64,000 nucleotides of DNA. Origin: Chrysophaeum taylorii (taxonomy: Eukaryota; Sar; Pelagophyceae; Pelagomonadales; Pelagomonadaceae). Below the pieces are notes generated by a model. The model did not search any database. It had not been told where the DNA came from and worked only from the letters and a program-made list of their open reading frames with translations. Made by a program: the position numbers and the translations under genes. The stretch covers positions 1-64,000 of the forward strand of contig JAQMWT010000260.1 of assembly GCA_029834535.1 (NCBI GenBank), given 5' to 3'. Shown here in pieces: positions 11,961 through 23,100 of this stretch; the first letter of the stretch is position 1, and each line of letters starts with the position of its first letter.

Positions 11961-14900
11961 AATTACACACACTCATTCGATGTGGGCGACAGACGCGCCG
12001 TCTCGAGATGGCGAAAAAAGCGGGACCCAAACCCCAAGTCGGCGGCGGCGGCGTAGGAGAAGCGCCGGGCACCGAAGGACGCACCTACCCAAATCGAAAA
12101 AGCGGCTGTCGTACGACAAGGCGAGGGCCGTTGCTACCAAGAAGCGCAATCAGCAGCAACTGACCTTTGAAATACGGGAGAGAGGGAGGATTCAAAACGA
12201 AGATGTGCTTGTTTTTCGAAGAAGAACTCTGAGCTGAACTCTGTGCGCTGGGACCAGTCGCTGCTTTTGGAGGTGAACTCAACTTGAAGATGCATTCGCC
12301 GCCGCCACCACCTGTCGGCAAGAAGATCGAGATTTTTCGACCTGACCATTAGCACGCGTTGTTTTTTCTGTCGACGACTTCGAAGCCAAAGCTCGAGCAA
12401 GAGTCGTCCTCGCGCGAGGTCGACCCAAAGGAGGGCAGCAGCATCCTGCCGGCGACGAAGCCGAGTCGCAAGACCGACGGGTGAAGGTCACCGTTTGGTT
12501 TGGCTAAGCTGTCTGCTGGGGAAGCGCAAAGCCCGGGAGCCTGCAAGAGCTCGGGAGGCCAAGCGCCAGCGCGCGGAGGAGCGCTCTCTCCCAAAAGGCG
12601 AGCTGACCAACCCAACGCGCAGGTCGGACCGCCCGGTATCGATGCAAGGATGATGGCTGTGTCTGCGAGGACCGGCTTCGATGACATCCGGTGCGACGAG
12701 ACTAGCGGCGCCGACCTGACCTGACCTGACCTGAAGAAGCGACCCCGGCGAGAAGAAGAAGAAGAAGTGCGTGAAGGAGCGCGAGGCGACCGCTGCTGCT
12801 GCTGATGACGTTGGCGACGACGACGACGGGCCCCGACGACGAATAGGTCGAGGGCCTTGGATATTTCGCGGTGCTCCCGTCGACTCCCACCATCGACCTC
12901 GCGGCGCCGTGCTCGTATAATTGCGTCTCCTTCTCATTTTTCGCGTTTACACGGCCATTCACACGGCGTGTAATTTTTGGGGTTAGTTTCACAACGCGTC
13001 GTCGAAACTCTTCCAGAAGACCAGAGCTTTTGCTGCATCGGGAGAGCCATTTTTTTTGGTCGCGTCGGCGGCGTCGCTGGTGTCGACGGCTCTGCGCTAC
13101 GGCCGTTGATGTTCCCTGGACCTGGCTGCCGTTACGTTACGGTCTGGCGCGATGTGGATAGAAGTACCATTATACTTCGTTGGCACGTGGAAATATTACT
13201 CTCTCGTTGTTAAGGGAGACACGGTAGGCCGTACGTGACCCGAGCCGCGGGAGCGATTGGAGGCGCCAGTTTATTATCAAATTGAATTGAATTGAACTCC
13301 CGGCGAGGAGCTAAGACCCGTTCTACTATAATTTGGCGCTGATTTTGTGGCCCTATAGTCAGCTAACCCGCGTTAGCCGACGCTTCAATTAAAAAAACGA
13401 GTGGCCGAGATCTATTTCAGCCGCCGCCTCGAGGAGATTTTTTTTTGGCTAAATGGCGAATTCAAGGAAGGAAGGAAGGAAGGAGCCCCGCGATGGAATC
13501 AACTGACGACGCTCGGCGCGCGCGACGAGATTCGGCTCACGAAGCCGCGAACGTTCCGTACGGAGAATTGGACGGACGCCGATGATGGCGCGGTTGTGAT
13601 GTCCAAGTCCCAGCAGTGGAACTCGATCCTGGTGGTCTTGGAGGCTCGGTTGCGAAAGAAAGAAAGAAAAAGAAAGAAAACTGGCGGCGGCGGCTTGTGC
13701 GCAGCAGCAGCATAAAGCTCGACTGGCTTCTTCGCGCTATGATGCGATCGCAGCAGCAGCGGACGCTACGAAAGTCATACTTTGCACACGACCATTTCCT
13801 TAGGCTTCATTCTTCTATGTTGTTGTCAACGACGAAGATTCGTTCAAAATAATCTCTCTCCGAAGCATCTTTTATGAGTGAAAGGCCGCCCCTACGCTCG
13901 ATTCGACGAGTAGTCAAACGGCGTCGTTGTCCGAAGACGCCGAATTGGAGGAGCGTCTTGCGCGGAGGAGGAGTTATGTCGAGAGTCGTCGATATCGCGA
14001 AAAGTATTCCTACTTTGCGCATATGGTGCGTGCGGCGCACGGTCCCACCGCCGGATGTACTGGAGGCCGAGCTGGACTTTTCGCGAACTGCGCCGCAACT
14101 GGTAAGCAGCTCTTCGCCAATCAGACGTGGCGGCGCCAATCAGACGTGCCATCATTATTGGACACGTTCGACGTGGGTGTCTATCTGATCACCCAGAGCT
14201 CAATTACTATTTTGTCTCAAGTCAAGATTGCGGGCGTCCCCGTTTGTTTTTTTACTGCTGCACTATTCGCGTGGAACGTCCTTCACAGCTACTGGAAGGA
14301 TACCATTATCTTCACACTTGCGGCGACGAAATCTGGTGGTGGCACTCGCGTCGCACTCGCCACGTCTCTGCATCAACCTCGTTCGTTCGCGGATTCAACT
14401 ACGGCTGAAATAACGACATGGCCGTGGACAACGGTGAACCGCCGCCGACGTACGGAAAAGCTGCTTCTACACTCATTGGTTGATCGAGGGAATTCAAGAG
14501 ACGACAGCTTCGTGGTATGACAGGCCGGCGCATCCATTCTTTGTTTCGACGCATCCATTCTTTGTTTTGCAACTCGGGGGATTTTGCTTCCACAAACGAG
14601 CAGGTCTACGTCGTCAGCTCTCGCGACGAATGAGGACGAGGCGAAGGTCGATGATGACGATGATGATGATTTGCGAGTCTGATGATGTTGTTGTCTCTTG
14701 TGGCGATCGACGCTGCCTGAGGCATTGCGCAGGCGGGGCACAGCCGAGGGATACGTCGTTCGTCATCCAGGTTGCGCAGATTTTTCAACAACAACGACGG
14801 CGGAGAAAGAAAACCCTAGTCCAAGTCAAACTACTCAAGTCCAACGCGCACGACGACGACGCTATCAATGAGTCCGAAGGAGTTTGCTGACTGGTGGGAG

Positions 14901-17187
14901 AATCAAGTCGAGGCTCTCGAATCTCGCGCCGAGACTTTTTTTTTTTTTTTTTCGAGCAGGATTTTTTCTTTCCGGAAGAATGCGGGCCTCTCTTGCGCGA
15001 ATATGGCAAGGAGCGGCAGCCAAGGTTTTGAATACAATCGCTGCTGGTCCTGCGCCGACGTCCACCGTGCGCGACGAGAATGTCCGGCTCCGAGCTACGC
15101 GATCCCTCGCGACGACCGAAGCGAGCGCCGCCTTTCAAGATCCCGCACCCCGACTGGCCCGTGGCGGATCGGAGGAGCCAAGGAATGATATGGAGGATTC
15201 GCCGTTCATCACATCGAGGAGCATGCCGATACGTCCACTCCCGCTGAAGCCGCCGCCGCATTCGTGGGCCTCCCGCCAATTTCCCTCCTGCAGATGCTGC
15301 CTTTCCCTTCTAGCGCTTCTAGCCCTTCTTGTGTCGAACGTAAATTCCAGGAGCTGCGTCACCGCCCCTGGATGAGACTGTCGAGGGTCGCTCAGTAGTA
15401 CCGCGCCATTGCCCGTCGTCTGCGTCAGCGACTCCCTTCTCCCTTTTAACGTTGCCGCGGCAACGAACCAGCTGAATTTTTCCGACGTGCGCGGGACTTG
15501 CCCTGGCTCTTCAAGTTTGCTGCTGCCACCAAGCCCCGCGCAACGAACGAACAACTCGGAAGCACTCGCGACGGTCGAATCGATTCGACCGTCGCCGTCC
15601 GATATCGCCTCGTCCTTGATGGAGAACAAGTTCACGACGACGCCGAGGTAGTTTTGGTCGCGGGGCCAATGCCGTTATACTTTCATCCCCGCTCGATAGT
15701 GTACACACCCACCCTTCGGCGGGCGTAATCTCCGCTCCGTCGCCTCGTCGCCGTAGTGCCCGCGTCCTCGCCGCCAAGGAACTTGCCGAAGATGGATGCG
15801 CTCGAGGTTGGCCTGCGTGCTTCTGGTCGACTCCTCCGATGCCTTGGTCGCCCATGGTCAGAAGGTGACGTTCGTACAAAGTTCAACTCGACTCACCGGG
15901 TTTGGGCCCCGACAGACCTAGAGGAAGGGTCTTTAGTTCCCGGTCGTAGAAGGTCTTGACGGCGGGGCTCTGAGAGCCTCGAAGGTACCTACCTACCTTT
16001 GGGTAAGCGAAATGCGACCGAGGCTCGCGATGTGCTCGATCGGGCAATCGGCGATGTGCTCCTCTCGGGCAATCGGCGATGTGCTCCTCTCGGGCAATCG
16101 GCGATGTGCTCCTCTCGGGCAATCGGCGATGTGCTCCTCTCGGGCTCAAAAGAACGACTCACAGAGTCATTTCAAAGTCTCCTGGGGTCGGAGGAGGAGG
16201 AGGAGGAAATTCCTGCCAAATCGAGGGAGGTGTCGAAGGAGCTCGGCTTCGTCCTGGGTGGTACGCGGGCGTGCTTCCCCGAGCTGCTCCTCGATGGCGG
16301 CCCTCGAGACACTGAGGTATCTCGAGTTTCTCTCTCCGCGGAGTTGAGTCGAGTTGGCGGCGCCAGGACAACCTGGAGATGACTCGGAGCTTTGGATTCG
16401 GCATCTGGCGCGGCAATTTACTACGAGAAGGCAGGAACAGCGCATTCAGAATTTAACCGTGGAGAGTTCGCCCGCCTGGCAGAGGTGGATCCAATAGGCT
16501 GGCTGGCTGGTTGAAGAGGCCGGACTTTGGTCGACTTTTTCGGGCTCAGTCTCAGCCCTAAAGCTTAAGCGCTCGAGAGAGAGAGATTCGAGGCGACGCG
16601 GCGTAGATCCGATCCTCGTTTTTGGCGCGCTGCAGCTGTCCATATGATCTTCTCGAAGCCCGCCGCGAGAGCTCCCGGCGCTCGTGGATTGGCAGCTCCG
16701 TCGGCGGGGGCTCGTTTTCTTTGATGATCGCCGCAAGCCCGGCTTCCCTTTGTCGTCGCAGACCGACCTGCGACCGCCCTCAGCCTCGGGGGCCTGCGCT
16801 TTCTTCAACAGCCCCCGCGATGGCCGCGAGCTCGCAGCCAGTGCCTTCACCAGAGCAATAGGTGGCCCTCCTTGTGAATGTCGTCGAGAAGGGTTTCTTT
16901 CTTTCTTTCTTTCTAGCGTTAGAGGGCCGTTGGTGCCGGCAAGTAATAATCACCGGTCATAAAGGGTAAGAATCAGCAGCAGGCAGCAGGCGCGCAGTCC
17001 GTCCGTCCGTCCGTCCGCCCGCCCGACCGACCGACCGTCCGTCCGACCGACAGCCCGTCCGCCTTCCCGATCCGGATATTATGAGGCACAAAGTACGAGA
17101 GAAAAGAAAGAGCCCGGCAAAAAAGATGGGGTGGTCGCACGCAACGCAAGAGGTGTCTGTCTGTCTGTCTGTCCTGAGTGTCTTCTA
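11961..17187. other. GC-rich region with unrecognised coding-like stretches and simple repeats
   Basis: No gene could be assigned. Plus-strand stretches with protein-like composition include KKRLSYDKARAVATKKRNQQ (about 12100-12160), KAREPARAREAKRQRAEERS (about 12530-12590), a second CKDDGCVC motif (about 12644-12670) echoing 9126, MAEIYFSRRLEEIFFWLNGEF-like code (about 13401-13463), and HIEEHADTSTPAEAAAAFVG (about 15212-15270). Frames change every 50-150 bases. The cause may be very short introns, decay or indel errors, which I cannot separate. Tandem and simple repeats: 16029-16145 (25-bp unit), 16892-16914 (CTTT)n, 16998-17052 (CGTC/GACC)n. Confidence 0.3.
16029..16145. repeat. 25-bp tandem repeat, about five units
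   Basis: The unit begins GATGTGCTCC and ends CAATCGGC. Units 2-4 are identical; the first and last differ at a few bases. The period is not a multiple of three, so it opens spurious reading frames. Confidence 0.9.
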
Positions 17188-17475
17188 CTACTTCTTCGGC
17201 TTCATGTACTGCTCCTTCTCTTCCGGCGACAAGGCACGCCACATCTTGCCGAGTTCCTTGCCGATCCCGCCGAACGTCAAGTCTGCGGAAAGTTAGTCAA
17301 AAACTCGAGAAATTTGAACGTTACCTGGATTTTCAGCTTTAACGGTTTCGCGATGCTCCTTCGAAAACAACATGAAGCCCTTGAGCGGCTTCTTCGCCTT
17401 CTTATCCTTCGTCGACGGCGAATCCCTGCGAACGCCTCGGTTTTCACAACGCCAGCGGACGCACTTCTTTCCCAT
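17188..17475 (-). CDS. Small HMG-box protein with two tiny introns
   Basis: Minus-strand exons 17475-17465, 17425-17325 and 17282-17188 join to 68 codons, starting MGKKDSPSTKDKKAKKPLKG and ending at TAG. The introns are 39 nt (17464-17426) and 42 nt (17324-17283). Both are GT-AG, and the second has a GACTAAC branch-site-like sequence 10-15 nt before its AG. Residues 17-63 match an HMG box: KPLKGFMLFSKEHR, then KAENPDLTFGGIGKELGKMW and ALSPEEKEQY. This DNA-bending fold is typical of chromatin proteins of the HMGB/NHP6 type. The box stops about 15-20 residues early, within helix 3, so the protein may be truncated or a further 3' exon was missed. A frame without splicing breaks the domain, which supports the introns. 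A nuclear role is inferred. Confidence 0.75.
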
Positions 17476-17669
17476 ATTGTTAGCTGTTTCCCGGTAGCTC
17501 GTCTTTTGAAAGAAAGAAAACCCGCCGCTCTGATTGTGTATAGGGTAAGGATTGGATACATAAAGCGTGCTAACCTAACCCTCTTGATGCCAACCCCATC
17601 AAAAAAGGGACGTGTTTGTTATCTCAGAGGGAGTGAGTGAGAGACGGGTGCCCGCACGCCTCCTCCCGG

Positions 17670-17976
17670 GCTGGCCGGTTACTAGCACCCGGCGAAAAAA
17701 AAAAAAAAAGTCCGTCCTCCGCGCTCGGTTGGGCAGAACGCGACGGACGACAGGTCGATTGTTTTTGGACCAACACGGCCTGCGACGCTGCTTTTGCACG
17801 ACCTCGCAGCAGCAGCAGCAGCACAAGACCGCGGTGGCGGTCCACCATCAACAAGTCCGTCGTCGTCCCTCTGCTGCGTGAAATAAATTAATTTTCTCTG
17901 TGATTCCGTACCGCGGCTCCTGCCGGTCCGGGGCCTGGCTCCCATGCTCGGGAGAGGTCTGAAGTTAGTTAGTTAG
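17670..17976 (+). mobile_element. SINE-like retroposon, second copy
   Basis: Similar to 5981-6275 along its whole length and ending in the same (GTTA)n tail after GGGAGAGGTCTGAA. It differs by a poly-A stretch at about 17695-17709 and an expanded CAG run at about 17807-17821. No flanking target duplication was seen, so this copy is probably older or has been altered at its ends. Confidence 0.55.
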
Positions 17977-18361
17977 ATCGACCGTTCTCGAGCCCGAGGA
18001 GGTCGACCGGCATCGTCCCGACCTCGAATTTCAGCGGCGACAACCATTTTCCACGCACGCCGGAGCTTCTTCGGCATTCTCCAACTTTGCTGTTTTTCTG
18101 TTTGTCTTTAAATGTCGACTGCTAAGAGTGTGTGGGGAGGGCATGAAGGATGTGGGTGGGTGTCTGGGGTAGGAGGGATGTGCCTGACGGGCGGAGATAA
18201 ATAAGTACGCGGGACCTAGTCGTCGGGGCCATCGCCGAGTCGTGGGGCAGGCGAAGAGAGGACCAAGGGCCCCGCCTTGGTAGGTCGTACGCATGCTGCC
18301 GCCGGACGTATGTGCGACGAAGGGTGACGTCCTGCTGGGATCGGGCGGCCTGGGGTGTGTG

Positions 18362-19384
18362 TGTCCCTCGATTTAGGGTAAGGATCAGGTAGGCCCGCGA
18401 CCCAGGCAGCCATTGATCCTCCAAGCCGTCTACGGCGACCTCGCAGACTGTTTCCACGACCCGCGGCGGCTCTTTTAGCCAGCGCGCCATTCTCACGCCC
18501 CGTCGAAACGATGTTGTCGATGCTGACAACGCGCGCATGAATGAATGACCGCGGCCTTTTTTTCCTGGAGACGAGGCGTCGGAGTTCTTTTCGGCGACTA
18601 GGTCGGAAGACGACGCCTCGCTCTTTACAGTCGAGTTTTTTTTCAATTCCCTGACAACCAACGGCATGCTGACTTTTTTGATCGCGAGCTTAAAGTCTTC
18701 GCAACCTCGATCCGTCTCGCACGGCCACTGCAACGGTATCAGATACGTGATATCGATCGCGTCGTTGTCACCGAGGCTCCTCCAACCTGTATCCCTCAAG
18801 CCCCACCGACGCCAAACGATCACCAAGAGCTAGGGCCAGACGCCCCGCGAGGTCGGCGTCCTCTCGCCCAAGCCCGTCTTCTGCCACCACGTCCAGCTGC
18901 TCTACGTGGCTCTCTGTCGAGTCGGCAACCCCGAGGTTATTCTCTTCTGGGTCGACGACGCCACCCTACCCCACACGTGCTGCGCAATACCGACCGATAA
19001 GCCCCCTCCCGGCGTCTGCACGCGCACTATAGGTGAACTTACTGGGACCAGGTGAATTTACTGGGGTTAGAGATTGGGAATAGGTGAATATAGTGACCAG
19101 GTGAACCTACTGGGACCAGATGAACTTACTGGGGGTTTTAGAGTAAACTCAAAGGTTAGCGGCGTGTGCGGATCAAGGCAGCTTAGATTGGCGGAGGCGA
19201 GAGCGACGAGCTCGAAGGCGTGAGTGTGAGCACGAGTGGGTTTACGTCGAACTTACTGGGGTTAGAGATTTGGACTAGGTGAACTTCCTGACCAGGTGAA
19301 CTTATATGAAAAAACTTACTGGGACCAGGTGAACTTACTGGGGTTAGAGATTGGGACTAGGTGAACTTACTGGCCTGCACTTGT
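18362..19384 (+). mobile_element. Helitron 3' fragment, copy 3
   Basis: Matches the units at 46 and 1067 from the shared start TGTCCCTCGATTTAGGG to the shared end CCTGCACTTG-T. The helicase relic (about 18415-19010) and the GGTGAACTTACTGG-rich tail (about 19030-19384) are both present. Small insertions compared with copies 1 and 2 (for example in T runs) put the helicase blocks in different frames. It is a relic with no Rep domain. Confidence 0.7.
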
Positions 19385-19399
19385 TTTTTGCTCTCTAAT

Positions 19400-19510
19400 G
19401 GTACAAGTTTGTGTAGTCAACTAGAGCAACGCGATACGGAAACTAAAGAAGTGTTGAGGAGGGTTTACGGCGATCAAACTTATTACATTTTTTCAAAGTT
19501 GACTTTTCCC
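19400..19510 (+). mobile_element. Solo end of the GGGAAAAGTCAA TIR family
   Basis: The segment ends AAAGTTGACTTTTCCC at 19510 followed by TAAT, and contains CAAGTTTG/CAAACTT words and a GATACGG stretch found near the left end of the element at 5187. It looks like one terminus of the same DNA transposon family, with the remainder lost or replaced by the adjoining Helitron copy. Confidence 0.5.
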
Positions 19511-19580
19511 TAATGAATGAAAAGCCTCGTTCGCTTTTTCACCTTACCCTCTCCGACGACGATCGATGCCGCCTCAACTA

Positions 19581-20099
19581 CTAGCGCCCGAGGCTGGCGG
19601 CGAGAGTTCCTGTTGCTTTTCCTGGAGGTCCTGCCGGCCCAGGACTAGGAGGCTTTGAGAGTGCCGACTCCTGCTTGCCGGCGCATTTGGCGCATGCGCA
19701 GGGACAGCTTGTTGACGACCTTGTGGATCGCCTCGCAGGCGTTTTTGGGTGAAGAATCAGAGCGCCAGCGTCGTACTTGACTTGATCATCGACGATGTGG
19801 AGCTTGAGCTGCATGTGGATGTTCGGGTACTCCTCGCGAGAGTCGCAGTCGAGCCGCTCAACCTCCGAGTCGGCGAGGAGACGCGCAGCGCGGACGAGAT
19901 GGAAGAGAGACGCGTAGGCGCGCGCTAGATGGCGGCCTCGATCTCTTCTTCTTATAGTTTGGCCATCCGTCTCCATGAGCTCGTAGACTATAGTCCTCGA
20001 CGTCATCCAGAAAGAGGCCTCGCTGACGAGGCCAGGCTGTACTGCGCATTGAACCTGCCTGCAACAAATGAGATCAACGCGACTAATATTATCAAACAA
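19581..20099 (-). CDS. Unrecognised open frame, 172 codons
   Basis: An uninterrupted minus-strand frame. Its middle (about residues 70-125) has protein-like composition, including LLADSEVERLDCDSREEY and MQLKLHIVDDQVKYDAGALI. The ends are arginine- and proline-rich and less convincing. No domain, signal peptide or membrane segment was recognised. It may be one exon of a host gene or part of a decayed element. The start is simply the first in-frame ATG. I do not propose a function. Confidence 0.3.
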   Translation of the reverse strand: MFDNISRVDLICCRQVQCAVQPGLVSEASFWMTSRTIVYELMETDGQTIRRRDRGRHLARAYASLFHLVRAARLLADSEVERLDCDSREEYPNIHMQLKLHIVDDQVKYDAGALILHPKTPARRSTRSSTSCPCACAKCAGKQESALSKPPSPGPAGPPGKATGTLAASLGR

Positions 20100-20626
20100 T
20101 GGTATGCTAAGGGGATGGATGAAAATGCACGACGTTCATCATCAGAGGAGGGCTGCAGAGAGGAGTGTTGGTATCTCGTGTCGAATTTTTTTTTGTCGCG
20201 GTCTTTACTAGCGAGGAAGTAGAAGAGGTGCGGAGTGACGGATTCCCCCCCCCCCCCTACCTGGCGATGGAAAGAGCATTTTCCACGCCGGCGCTCTCTC
20301 GAAAAGCATAATTCAAACAGCCCCCCCCCCAAAAAAAAAAACACCCACCGCCGCCCACGCGACACGTGCAAAAAATTCGCCGGTCACCATGGGAAGGAAG
20401 GAAGGAAGGATGTGTATCAACGAGGTCCTCGAGCATCGACCTCCTTTGGTTTTGAAAAAATGTCGGATAAGTCGAGCGAAACAGGCGTGATCGCCCCGTG
20501 GCTGGCTGGCCTCTAGAGCATTGTCGTCGGCAAGAAAGATCCCATCTGTGACATATATTATTTAGGATCCTATCCTAGACCCCTATCCGCTTTGCTAACA
20601 CGGTGGTGTCGGTGTCTAGAGCCTCA

Positions 20627-20899
20627 TTAATCTTGGTCTTTGAGGTCAAGAAAAAGGGAACAGAGCGCGTCGATCTCCTCGTCGTGGTCTTCGCCGCTGT
20701 TGGCGCGGTGAACGAGATCGTGAAGTCGAAATTCGACGTCCGCGACGTCAGTGACCTCCTCCTGAAAAAATGGAGCGCTCGCAGCGATTCGTTTCCGACG
20801 CTCGATTTTCTTTTTGGGCTTGCGCTTGTTCTGCGACGAGAAGGTAGGATCGCGGTATCCTGCGTTCGAGTCGCGCAGCGCTTTGCGCGACGCCTCCAT
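20627..20899 (-). CDS. Unrecognised small basic/acidic protein or exon, 90 codons
   Basis: Open minus-strand frame from ATG to TAA. The N-terminal half carries a strong basic cluster, NKRKPKKKIERRKRI (about residues 24-38), resembling a nuclear localisation signal. The C-terminal half is acidic and helical-looking (VADVEFRLHDLVHRANSGED, then EEIDALCSLFLDL). This layout is that of a plausible small nuclear protein, but no family is recognised. A TTTTTTCAG just before codon GAG in the middle could be a splice acceptor, so this may be an exon of something larger. Confidence 0.35.
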   Translation of the reverse strand: MEASRKALRDSNAGYRDPTFSSQNKRKPKKKIERRKRIAASAPFFQEEVTDVADVEFRLHDLVHRANSGEDHDEEIDALCSLFLDLKDQD

Positions 20900-21033
20900 T
20901 TTTGGATCTTCTTGGTGAGTAACTGTTTATAGGATAGGGGTTTCGCAAATCAGATTCGGTTGCTCAACGGTCTGTCTGTTGTTGTTGAAACGGTAGCGAT
21001 ATGGACTCGTCGGAAGGGAATCAACAACGAGTG

Positions 21034-21230
21034 GCAGGCAGGCAACAAATGAAGTGGGGACGGACCGCGGTGCAACTCTTCTCTTCGCGGCGACAATTTC
21101 CAGAAAAAACTTGGCGACTGCCGCACGCACCGTTGCTACGTTTGGAGGCTGCCGGCGCGCTTGAGTGGCAGGCTCTCGCGAGAACATGATTCCTACCACC
21201 CCTTGCAAGGCTGCAAATTAAGCTTGAAGC
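21034..21230 (+). pseudogene. RAP-gene remnant with the whole repeat array deleted
   Basis: Base-level similarity to the intact gene at 48846-52484 in two pieces joined together. About 21045-21160 matches the N-terminal region just before the repeats (CAACAAATGAAGTGGGGA..., then GGCGACAA...ACTGCCGCACGCACCGT). About 21163-21227 matches the last 20 codons (GAGTGGCAGGCTCTCG to AAGGCTGCAAA). Everything between, meaning the repeats and almost all of the RAP domain, is gone. Reading frames are broken. It is therefore a fourth and most reduced member of the family in this window. Confidence 0.6.
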
Positions 21231-21543
21231 ACCACCAGCGCTATACCACCCTTCCGCGGTTCCTCGTGTTTTCGCCCCGCTTCCTATGACGCTTGCTTGC
21301 GATAATTTATAGCCTGGGAGTTTGCGACATTCGTTTCGTTCACGTCTGTAATTGAGCCAGTGTTTTTTTTTCGAAGGTCGAGCCAGCGACACACCCTGAG
21401 ACACGTACGAAATCGCCCTTTTACGGGAGGCGGTCGAGCAGACGTGGCGTTACTCGAGGAAGGTGCCACCAGCAATGCCGGTTTGCCTACGTGGGTCGAA
21501 GCGCCAAAGTAGAAGCATCGAGTCATCGCCAAGATATCCGCAG

Positions 21544-21548
21544 AAATA

Positions 21549-21580
<32 letters not shown>
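21544..21580. repeat. (GAAA)n microsatellite
   Basis: Nine copies of AAAG, followed closely at 21701-21731 by six copies of an ATCCG pentamer and at 21867-21907 by ten copies of ACAG. Confidence 0.9.
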
Positions 21581-21581
<1 letters not shown>

Positions 21582-21866
21582 TCCGGCGGTCTCGCTCTCG
21601 GCCAGGATATCGTCCTGGTCAGCGGCGAGAATGTTTGGAGCAGCAGGAGCTTGTCTTGAGCTGGCCGGAGGCACAAGTAGGAGGTTGTGGACGCGGGCAT
21701 ATCCGATCCGATCCGATCCGATCCGATCCGATTCGGCGAAGAAAAAAATAATTTTCTTCTTTGTTGTTCTTGGCGCAGGTGCGGCCGGGCGCTTCGAGAT
21801 CCCGTGACCATGACCGCGGCCTTGCTTTGCTTGGCGGCGGCCTCCAAAATTTGTTCCAGGGTCTGC

Positions 21867-21906
<40 letters not shown>

Positions 21907-21930
21907 GGGGACCTTCTGGACCCCCGGATC

Positions 21931-23100
21931 CGTCGCCGTCAGCAGCGACCTGCCTTATTTCCATCTTTCGGGCGACCATCTCCTGTCGCGTCACCAGGAG
22001 TGCCATATATGAGGGTTAAAAAAAAAAAATTCCGGAAACAATCAAAAGCTTCCGGTAAAACGGGGTCGGTCATTATGAAATTGGATGATGACCGAAGAAA
22101 GAACTGGTGGACGAGCGCGAGTGGGACGGCCGGAAACAACTTGCCCCCACCGGCGGTCTTGTCTTCAAAGCGTGCGCCACTGCCCGGCCAGAAATTAAGT
22201 AAGTTTGGGGTGAAAGAAATGACAGAAAGGATCTTGGAGTTCTTCGGTGAGGAGGTTGTCTGTCTGTCTGTCCCGCTTACCGGAAGTGCTCCAAAGTCTA
22301 CGCAGCGTTGTTGATCAACCAAGCATACGGAAGTCGTGCCTGCTGAAACGCAGGAGCGTCTCTGAACACAGCAGCTAGTCCGCGAAGGCGGCCAAGGACT
22401 GGCTGATTGCGTTTGCGACGCAAGAAGCAGGAGCATATACGGAGCCGGAGCAGGATCTTGCTCGCGTCGAGCAGAGATCCAAAGCGACGGCGGCGGCGAC
22501 CAAGAAAAAGATCGACGAGCGCCACAAAACCCTTGACCAGCATCTATCTGAACAAGTTCTATCGTCTCGCCTCGGTGCAGATCCTGTACGGTCTTCTTCT
22601 TTATTTGCCCCGTTCCGTTCTTCGTCGTTAGAGCACTGGGGTTTTCTTTCGTCGAGATAAAAAGGAAGGCCCTAAAGCAGTGCACATGCCAAGGGCTCGC
22701 GCGCTGCGCGCGACGCATCGAATGCAACAGAGACGCCGCAGGAGATGGTCGATGCCAAGGCGAGCAAACTTCCCGCGAAGAAGACGACGTGCAATGAACG
22801 TCTCCTTCACGCGAAGGTTGGCTTCATGGCGCACTTCACCACCTTTTGGGTCGCCCCGCCAAACGGGGGAGACATACTCGAGGGAGCTCATCGCGGCCGT
22901 GGACGACGACGGCAATGATTTGATGGAGGTCGACAACACTATGACTCGCGCGGAAAAGAAAATGGAATTTCCAGATATTTCTAGAAGTTTCCAAGGGCCG
23001 GCCTCTCTGGAAAAAAAAGTGCTGCGTCAAATCGTGAACGTTCAGTATGTAGTGCGCGCGCAAGGCCTCCACGCTCGCCCACTGTGAGACAGACCGCGTA
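21931..23100 (+). other. Coding-like, unrecognised region
   Basis: Three plus-strand stretches look like protein code: KAAKDWLIAFATQEAGAYTE with the following KKKIDERHKTLDQHLSEQVL (about 22386-22560), KLPAKKTTCNERLLHAKVGF (about 22765-22825), and AAVDDDGNDLMEVDNTMTRA (about 22896-22955). They lie in different frames with stops between. The composition (Lys/Glu/Ala-rich, few Ser/Arg) differs from the arginine- and serine-rich shadows nearby. No family was recognised and no consistent set of introns found. Confidence 0.3.

Noticed and set aside
16029-16145. CRISPR-like array of 25-bp repeats
   Set aside because: The units are directly adjacent with no variable spacers, so it is a plain tandem repeat.
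21939-22727. A 262-codon minus-strand open frame
   Set aside because: The composition looks random (Ser/Pro/Cys-rich) and the plus strand of the same stretch has more natural code at 22386-22560.
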